From a virus, in IMG/VR virus record IMGVR_UViG_3300048834_000258, positions 1-64,000 of that record: 64,000 nucleotides of DNA. One strand, given 5' to 3'. The first letter of the stretch is position 1, and each line of letters opens with the position of its first letter. The position numbers and the translations under genes were made by a program. Shown here piece by piece: positions 59,674 through 64,000 of this stretch. The notes beneath the pieces are model-generated. The model had not been told where the DNA came from and did no database searches. It was given only the letters and a program-made list of their open reading frames with translations.

Positions 59674-59760
59674 TTGACAGATTTACCGCGAAGCGGTAAA
59701 TTAGTAGTGGACCCTCCTCACGAGAGACGCCGCGATGCTTGCATCCGGCGTTTTTCGTTT
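59674..59760 (+). ncRNA. Small-RNA cassette G, with consensus -35
   Basis: -35 TTGACA (59674-59679), 17-base spacer, -10 TAAATT (59697-59702), then AGTAGTGGACCCTCCTCACGAG, then GACGCCG/CGGCGT arms and TTTTTCGTTTT. A palindrome with 9-bp arms and a GAA loop covers spacer and -10 (59681-59701). No ORF inside; the next gene has its own promoter 10 bases later. Predicted RNA about 50 nt carrying a CCTCC that could pair with GGAGG sites. Confidence 0.6.
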
Positions 59761-59769
59761 TAGTTGAAA

Positions 59770-59778
59770 TGATAAAAT
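59770..59778 (+). promoter_or_regulatory. Promoter TG-A-TAAAAT
   Basis: Extended -10 followed by AGTCATAGGAGG, shared with the promoter at 62481. Confidence 0.6.
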
Positions 59779-59798
59779 AGTCATAGGAGGCGTGTCCT

Positions 59799-60209
59799 AT
59801 GGCATTTACCTTTGTTAATGATGGGGAGCGAGTTGCCCTCGAACTTTTGCTCAACAAAACCGGGTCGTTGGCTAATACAGTTATGGGCCTGTACACCAAC
59901 AACCAGTCGATCTCTAACGCGGTTGTTTTAGGCGACTTGACCGAGGCGACTGGCAGCGGCTATAGCGCGATTACCCTTACGGGAGCCAGTTGGACGATTA
60001 CCGAGGGCGCTCCTACCAGCGCGGCTTTTCCCCAGCAGACCTTCACTTTCAGTGGAGCCATCGGTCCCATTTACGGCTACTTCATTAAGCATGGGACCAC
60101 TTTGATCGGGCTTGAGGCTTTTTCGGCTGGCCCCTATACATACACGTCAGCCGGTGGTACCCTAAAGGTGACGGTCAATTTGACCGCAGGATCTTCAACC
60201 AACGACTAG
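59799..60209 (+). CDS. Small phage structural-type protein
   Basis: 136 residues, beta-rich. MAFTFVNDGERVALELLL...LYTNN...GLYxxN-like start, ITLTGASWTITEG and GPIYGYFIKHGTT follow a family of small phage virion proteins found near fibres. Likely virion-associated. Expressed by its own promoter. Confidence 0.65.
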   Translation: MAFTFVNDGERVALELLLNKTGSLANTVMGLYTNNQSISNAVVLGDLTEATGSGYSAITLTGASWTITEGAPTSAAFPQQTFTFSGAIGPIYGYFIKHGTTLIGLEAFSAGPYTYTSAGGTLKVTVNLTAGSSTND

Positions 60210-60216
60210 GAGACGC

Positions 60217-60597
60217 ATGAGACACACCTTCTTCCTTCTCTGGGCCGTCCTTTTGACGGCCCTTCTTTTGCCCGCGCAGACCGCACAGCGCAAGGTGACC
60301 CTTAATTGGGATCACCCAGACGCGAACGTCACGTTCAACGCCTACATTTCTCCTGGAGATTGCCTGACGACTCCGACGTTTGTGAAGCACAACACCGCGC
60401 CCATCACGGCGAAGACCTATGAGATTACGGGGCTTGCCGAGGGCACGTACTGTTTCGCGGTGCGAGCCGAGCGGGACACGCTGGAGTCTGGAAACAGTAA
60501 CTTGGCCAGTGCCATTGTTGGCCCGCCGCCCGTCGTTCCTGGCGCTCCGACCGGGCTTAGCTTGAGCGTGTCGGTGACGGTAACCGTTAACCCCTAA
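60217..60597 (+). CDS. Exported protein with fibronectin III-like domain
   Basis: 126 residues. MRHTFFLLWAVLLTALLLPAQ is a clear signal peptide, unusual beside virion genes. The mature part is one FN3-like domain (LNWDHPDANVTFNAYIS ... YEITGLAEGTYCFAVRA) and a Pro-rich tail. It may be placed in the host envelope or periplasm, or its signal peptide may be retained. TAATG overlap with the next gene. Confidence 0.65.
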   Translation: MRHTFFLLWAVLLTALLLPAQTAQRKVTLNWDHPDANVTFNAYISPGDCLTTPTFVKHNTAPITAKTYEITGLAEGTYCFAVRAERDTLESGNSNLASAIVGPPPVVPGAPTGLSLSVSVTVTVNP

Positions 60598-62198
60598 TGC
60601 GCGTACTGATCGCTCTCTTGTGGGTGGCACTGGCGTTCGCGCAGCCGGTGCCGCCTACTAACCTTCGGGCGTCTACCAAACCCATGGCCACTTTCGTACA
60701 AGGCGCAGTTCCCACATCGGCGGCAGATCCGATCAGTTGCACGTTCTCTTCGGCTCCGACCGAGGGAAATCTGCTGATTGCGGCGATGTCCGAGCGGAGC
60801 GGGAATAGCACGACAAACCACACCATCAGTGGAAGCGGCTGGACAAAGCGGGTGGGGCGTGATGTGTCGCTACCATCGGGCGACAATAGACGCACCCTCA
60901 CGATCTGGACGAAAGTAGCGGGAGCCTCAGAGCCGTCTACCATCACAATGGATGATGGCGGGTCCGGTACATCAAAAAACGGTTTCGTCGCAGAGTACGC
61001 GCTGGAGAGCGGCGAAGACACCTGGGAATTTCTGGAAGCCGTATCAAACGACAACGGGGAAACCGATAACGCCACGAGTCTAGCCACCGGGACCACATCG
61101 TCGTTGTCTGGCACGCAGATGGTGGTGTTTGGCGTTGGATCGATGAAGGCGGCGAGCGGCGCTCCATCGGGCCATACCTGGGCGTCCGCGACGTTGACTG
61201 CTAATGTCAGTTCCTACCCGAGTGGCTTGGGCAGCTACGGGATGTGGCTCGGCATCGCGTCCGCGAACAGTGATAGCGCGGGGACGAAAGCCTCCACGAT
61301 GACGATGGGTGGCGGCCCGTCGAATGACGGGCTTACCGCTGCGATCCTGGTTTTCAATTTGGTGAGTGGCGGAGGTGGCGACGATTACACCCACTCTGGT
61401 ACCGGAGCTTTAGCCCTTTCTGGTTCCAATACCACAGTTCTAGACACCATTGTAAGCTCTTCTGGCAACCTAGCCGTTTCGGGCACTACCGGGATTGTGC
61501 TAGAGGCCATTGTCACCACTTCGGGGGCATTGACATTTACGGGGAGTCACGCTGCGGTCCTTGAAGCCATCGCAGCCGTTTCCGGCAACTTGACGCTATC
61601 TGGTAGTGCGGCTGTTGCACCTGATTGGGTAGTTAGTAGCTCCGGTGGTTTTCTATTAGGCGGCACGGGAGAACCTGTGCCCGGCTTCGATCTACTGGGA
61701 ACCGGGGCGCTTTCCCTGGGCGGCTCCGTCAGCGTAGAGTTTACCGAATCTGGCGATATTGTGTACTCCGGTACTGGCCATCTAGCCCTAGCCGGTGCTG
61801 CCTCCATTGTCCTAGACGCGATCACCTCTCAGTCGGGCAACCTCGCTTTAGGAGGCTCGGGCGCTATCGCCCCCGACTTCCTCATTGCGGGTACGGGGGC
61901 TCTCAGCTTAGCGGGTAGTTCGGCGCTTGTGCCCGAGTTTGTGCTTACGCCCTCGGGCAATTTGGCCCTAAGTGGCTCGATTGCGACTGAAGCTAACTTT
62001 GTCGTGGCGGTTTCGGGCGACCTGGAGTTGGGCGGAACGGCAGTCGTTGCGTATACCGGCCCCGTCTCTACGCAAGTAGCAACTTCTACAATTGTAGTAG
62101 TTCCGTGTGTGGCTACCGTGGTAAAATTAGATCATAGGACTGTTTTACTGCTACAGAAGCCCCGCACGGAGGTCTCTTTATGGAAAGACATCACGTAG
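60597..62198 (+). CDS. Exported repeat-rich adhesin/fibre-like protein
   Basis: 533 residues. Signal peptide MRVLIALLWVALAFAQP. Domain about 30-260 with PTEGNLLIAAMSE... reads as a jelly-roll type domain. Residues about 265-490 are ten or more repeats of roughly 22 residues (consensus SGxLALSGSxxVxxDxIVSx), a beta-solenoid. The C-terminal VKLDHRTVLLLQK ends the protein. With the gene before it, a pair of signal-peptide surface proteins inside a phage operon. Confidence 0.65.
   Translation: MRVLIALLWVALAFAQPVPPTNLRASTKPMATFVQGAVPTSAADPISCTFSSAPTEGNLLIAAMSERSGNSTTNHTISGSGWTKRVGRDVSLPSGDNRRTLTIWTKVAGASEPSTITMDDGGSGTSKNGFVAEYALESGEDTWEFLEAVSNDNGETDNATSLATGTTSSLSGTQMVVFGVGSMKAASGAPSGHTWASATLTANVSSYPSGLGSYGMWLGIASANSDSAGTKASTMTMGGGPSNDGLTAAILVFNLVSGGGGDDYTHSGTGALALSGSNTTVLDTIVSSSGNLAVSGTTGIVLEAIVTTSGALTFTGSHAAVLEAIAAVSGNLTLSGSAAVAPDWVVSSSGGFLLGGTGEPVPGFDLLGTGALSLGGSVSVEFTESGDIVYSGTGHLALAGAASIVLDAITSQSGNLALGGSGAIAPDFLIAGTGALSLAGSSALVPEFVLTPSGNLALSGSIATEANFVVAVSGDLELGGTAVVAYTGPVSTQVATSTIVVVPCVATVVKLDHRTVLLLQKPRTEVSLWKDIT
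62119..62127 (+). promoter_or_regulatory. Internal promoter TG-G-TAAAAT
   Basis: Located inside the end of the repeat gene, followed by TAGATCATAGGA; drives the 99-residue gene at 62180. Confidence 0.5.
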
Positions 62199-62479
62199 TT
62201 AAGGATACTAAATGCCGTCTTACCTGCACTTTCTACGACATTTCGAACGCGCTGGCCGATCCTACCACAGTGACCTTCTCGATTAAGCTGCCTGCGGGCA
62301 CGACCACCACATACACCTACGGAACCGATGCGGAGTTGGTGCGGTCTTCGACTGGTGTTTACTACGTGGATTTCCTGTTTAACGCCAAAGGCGCGTACAT
62401 TTACCGCTTTCTGGGTGCTGGTTCGGTGGGTGCGCCGGGTGAGGGTACCGTGGACGTTGCCGAGAGTGCTCTAGCCTAA
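62180..62479 (+). CDS. Ig-like small phage protein
   Basis: 99 residues, CGGAGG upstream. ADPTTVTFSIKLPAGTTTTYTYG and STGVYYVDFLFNAKGAYIYRFLG are the strands of a single beta-sandwich common in phage virion accessory proteins. Overlaps the repeat gene by 19 bases. Confidence 0.7.
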   Translation: MERHHVVKDTKCRLTCTFYDISNALADPTTVTFSIKLPAGTTTTYTYGTDAELVRSSTGVYYVDFLFNAKGAYIYRFLGAGSVGAPGEGTVDVAESALA

Positions 62480-62480
62480 A

Positions 62481-62489
62481 TGCTAAAAT
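62481..62489 (+). promoter_or_regulatory. Lysis-block promoter TG-C-TAAAAT
   Basis: Extended -10 followed by AGTCATAGGAG; heads the holin-like, endolysin-like, Acb2-like and second membrane genes. Confidence 0.6.
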
Positions 62490-62509
62490 AGTCATAGGAG
62501 ACTGAACCT

Positions 62510-62785
62510 ATGGCCTTTTTGCAGATTTTCGCTTTGATTCCCGTCCTCTGGGAACTTCTGGAGCGCATCATCAAGACTGTTGAGACCGAGGAGCTTCCTG
62601 GGTCTGAGAAGAAGCAGCTTGCGCTCGACGCGCTCAAATCCCTGGTCGAAGTAGTTGGGTCGATCCCTGGCGTGAAGGGCAAATTCTCTGCCGACTTTGT
62701 GGTCAACCTCGCTATCCCTATCATTGACATTGTTGTTGGCATTTTCAATGCCATCGGCATCTTCCGCAAGAAACCTGCCGCCTAA
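62510..62785 (+). CDS. Holin-like membrane protein
   Basis: 91 residues. Two hydrophobic stretches (about 3-20 and 66-84) flank a charged central helix (EKKQLALDALKSLVEVVG), ending in Lys. It lies first in the lysis block, directly before an endolysin-like gene. A holin role (timed membrane permeabilisation) is inferred from topology and position. Confidence 0.6.
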   Translation: MAFLQIFALIPVLWELLERIIKTVETEELPGSEKKQLALDALKSLVEVVGSIPGVKGKFSADFVVNLAIPIIDIVVGIFNAIGIFRKKPAA

Positions 62786-62807
62786 AGGCAGTGCCGGGAC
62801 TTCGACC

Positions 62808-63353
62808 ATGACGCGCACAGAACTTATTTCCATGATGGCGGATGCCATCGAAATCAAGGAGGGGTACCACGCTAGACCGGGGCACCCCGACTATCCGACC
62901 ATTCCGCAGCAGCTTTGTAACCCTGGCAACGTTCGGCGCTGGAGTGCCAAGCATCCGACAGCTTACGGTTACATCGACTTCTATCAATGGGAGTTGAACA
63001 AGACCGGCTCGGTCGAGCCGCTTATGCCGCGCCGCCCTGTTCGGTCTGCCTCCAAAAAGCAGCGCCGCGAAACCTTAGATAAAATTCTAAGCGAAATGGC
63101 GAAGCGGCCCGCAGAGCGCGTCCGTTCGGCCCAAGCCGAAGGTCGCAGGGTGCTCGAAGCACTGATCGGCCAGTACATTGACGGGAAGTACACGAACGGG
63201 AAGTCGCCTTCGATGCTCGGCATGTTCCAGGTGTACGCGCCGTCTTCGGACGGCAACGAGCCGTTCACTTACGCGCAGTTTGTAGGAGAACGGTGCGGGT
63301 TCGACCGCAAGACGATTATGGAAACGCCTCTAAAGGAGTTAGTTAGTGACTAA
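62808..63353 (+). CDS. Endolysin / lysozyme-like protein
   Basis: 181 residues from the ATG at 62808 (weak RBS). IEIKEGY (likely catalytic Glu17), LCNPGNVRRW and later VYAPSSDGNEPFTYAQFV follow phage peptidoglycan hydrolases of the NPGN type. A basic helical insert (about 75-115) lies between. No signal peptide, so it depends on a holin. Overlaps the next gene by 8 bases. Confidence 0.7.
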   Translation: MTRTELISMMADAIEIKEGYHARPGHPDYPTIPQQLCNPGNVRRWSAKHPTAYGYIDFYQWELNKTGSVEPLMPRRPVRSASKKQRRETLDKILSEMAKRPAERVRSAQAEGRRVLEALIGQYIDGKYTNGKSPSMLGMFQVYAPSSDGNEPFTYAQFVGERCGFDRKTIMETPLKELVSD

Positions 63354-63567
63354 CGAACATCTCGACCGAATTTTTACCTACCGCGCCCCTTTCGGGGATC
63401 AGCCGGAAAGGTACGTCAAGATTAGGCAAGCCGCCAAAGATTTCGCGCAATTGGTGCAGGATGCGTGTCCCGAATCTCGGGAGAAATCCACTGCTCTGAC
63501 AAACATTCAACAGGCGGTGATGTGGGCAAATGCCAGCATCGCCATCAACGAGGAGCAAAGCTCATGA
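63346..63567 (+). CDS. acb2: Acb2/Tad-hairpin-like anti-CBASS sponge
   Basis: 73 residues, GTG start with AAAGGAG upstream. FTYRAPFGDQPERYVKIR, AAKDFAQLVQDACPESRE and ALTNIQQAVMWANASIAIN match the Acb2 family pattern (FTYHPP...YxxIRxxAKxxA...CPxSxExxxAxxxxxxAVMxANAxIA). Acb2 hexamers sequester cyclic oligonucleotide signals, blocking CBASS. Its position between endolysin and a holin-like gene is frequent in this family. Recognised by pattern, not by search. Confidence 0.8.
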   Translation: MTNEHLDRIFTYRAPFGDQPERYVKIRQAAKDFAQLVQDACPESREKSTALTNIQQAVMWANASIAINEEQSS

Positions 63568-63770
63568 GTAAATTCACTGAATGGTTGGAGGGCGAGGGTG
63601 CCAAGATCTTTACGATGAGCGCCCTTTGTCTGGTGTTTTTCGCGGCGGAAGTGGCGATCAAGGTTTGGGTGCCGGAGAGCGAGCAGCTTCAGGGGCAGAT
63701 CGGCTCGATTGCCGCTGGCTTTGGCGGAGCGTTGCTCGCGATCCTACGACCTCCGCAGGCGACGAAATAA
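63564..63770 (+). CDS. Second small membrane protein, holin-like
   Basis: 68 residues from the ATG at 63564 (ATGA overlap). Hydrophobic segments about 14-33 and 45-62 with a short acidic loop make a class II holin topology. It may be the true holin, or an antiholin to the protein at 62510. Confidence 0.6.
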   Translation: MSKFTEWLEGEGAKIFTMSALCLVFFAAEVAIKVWVPESEQLQGQIGSIAAGFGGALLAILRPPQATK

Positions 63771-63773
63771 CGG

Positions 63774-63846
63774 CGAAAACTCAAAACCCCAGACGACCGT
63801 CCGCATTGCGGAGCGGCCATCCTGGGGTCTACAACTAGTCTAACAC
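63774..63846 (-). ncRNA. Small-RNA cassette H
   Basis: Minus-strand extended -10 TGTTAGACT (63837-63845), then GTTGTAGACC, then a hairpin with CCCCAG/CTGGGG outer arms (63786-63827) and TTTTGAGTTTT. Lies between the lysis block and the next late promoter; transcribed antisense-wards into the end of the lysis block. Confidence 0.55.
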
Positions 63847-63858
63847 AACTCGCGGCGG

Positions 63859-63879
63859 TTGCGAAGCAAATGTTACAAT
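63859..63879 (+). promoter_or_regulatory. Late promoter with GAA-loop palindrome
   Basis: TTGC-GAA-GCAA (63859-63869) directly precedes TG-T-TACAAT (63871-63879). A GGGAGGA site follows for the gene at 63903. Confidence 0.65.
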
Positions 63880-63902
63880 AGAAAGAGGGAGGAACCTGCA
63901 CT

Positions 63903-64000
63903 ATGGCTCAACCGAAGATTGGATCTGTTCCGTTCACGAAGATGCTGACGGCGAACGTCAACCCGGCTGAAGTGGCGGCGAATACGTCGGCGGCTCAGAC
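63903..64000 (+). CDS. Virion-type protein, 3' end cut by window
   Basis: First 32 residues only (MAQPKIGSVPFTKMLTANVN...). The short, polar, Ala/Thr/Val start resembles small decoration or tail-associated proteins such as the one at 58007. It has its own promoter and RBS, so it is a unit start. Confidence 0.5.
   Translation, partial: MAQPKIGSVPFTKMLTANVNPAEVAANTSAAQ

Overview
The window is most of a tailed-phage genome with short-tail (podovirus-like) architecture. On the plus strand it carries a terminase, a P22/T7-like portal, an N4 gp56-like major capsid protein, two head-to-tail adaptor proteins, a beta-propeller nozzle, a fibre and three large internal virion (ejection) proteins. There is no tape measure, sheath or tail tube. 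Both ends are cut inside virion-type genes. The host cannot be named from the sequence. Sigma70-like promoters, good Shine-Dalgarno sites and Ead/Ea22, DUF551 and pentapeptide accessory genes point to a Gram-negative-type bacterial host. No integrase, repressor, tRNA or CRISPR array was found.

Layout. 1-20.2 kb (+): virion protein, JAMM-fold protein, large terminase split by an intein, portal, scaffold-like protein, capsid, adaptors, nozzle and fibre. A ClpB-like AAA+ gene (5.8-6.8 kb) and a 262-residue orphan (20.3-21.1 kb) are inserted on the minus strand. 21.2-27.9 kb (+): ejection-protein block. 28.1-49.7 kb (-): one long early/middle region with RepA-like helicase, DUF5664 nucleotide hydrolase, two metallophosphoesterases, family A DNA polymerase, UDG-like protein, Sak4-like ATPase, a PD-(D/E)XK nuclease whose parts are in circularly permuted order, a run of accessory genes, a pentapeptide-repeat protein and a probable small terminase. 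49.7-50.3 kb: AT-rich divergent control region. 50.3-53.6 kb (+), 53.6-56.7 kb (-, with an HD/DatZ-like hydrolase) and 56.9-57.9 kb (+): small early genes, interrupted by a 735-bp non-coding stretch with G-quadruplex-type tracts. 58.0-64 kb: a minus-strand virion-like gene, a HAD phosphatase behind a long structured leader, surface/secreted repeat proteins and a lysis block (holin-like, endolysin-like, Acb2-like anti-CBASS sponge, second holin-like).

How the genes work together. The minus-strand region supplies replication and recombination (PolA, RepA-like helicase, Sak4, nuclease) plus nucleotide-pool enzymes. The plus-strand blocks build and package the head, form the short tail and lyse the host. 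Most genes overlap by 1-20 bases in ATGA/TAATG style, which implies translational coupling.

The least expected feature is regulatory. A phage-specific promoter (TGnTAnAAT or TGnTAnACT followed by a conserved AGTnGTAG-like stretch) recurs about twenty times. In eight places it is followed directly by a hairpin plus T-run with no gene between, forming a dispersed family of putative small-RNA cassettes. At least nine promoters hold a perfect small palindrome, often with a GAA loop, in or beside the -35/-10 spacer. Four genes have a -10 box exactly 6 bases before the ATG, which predicts leaderless mRNAs.
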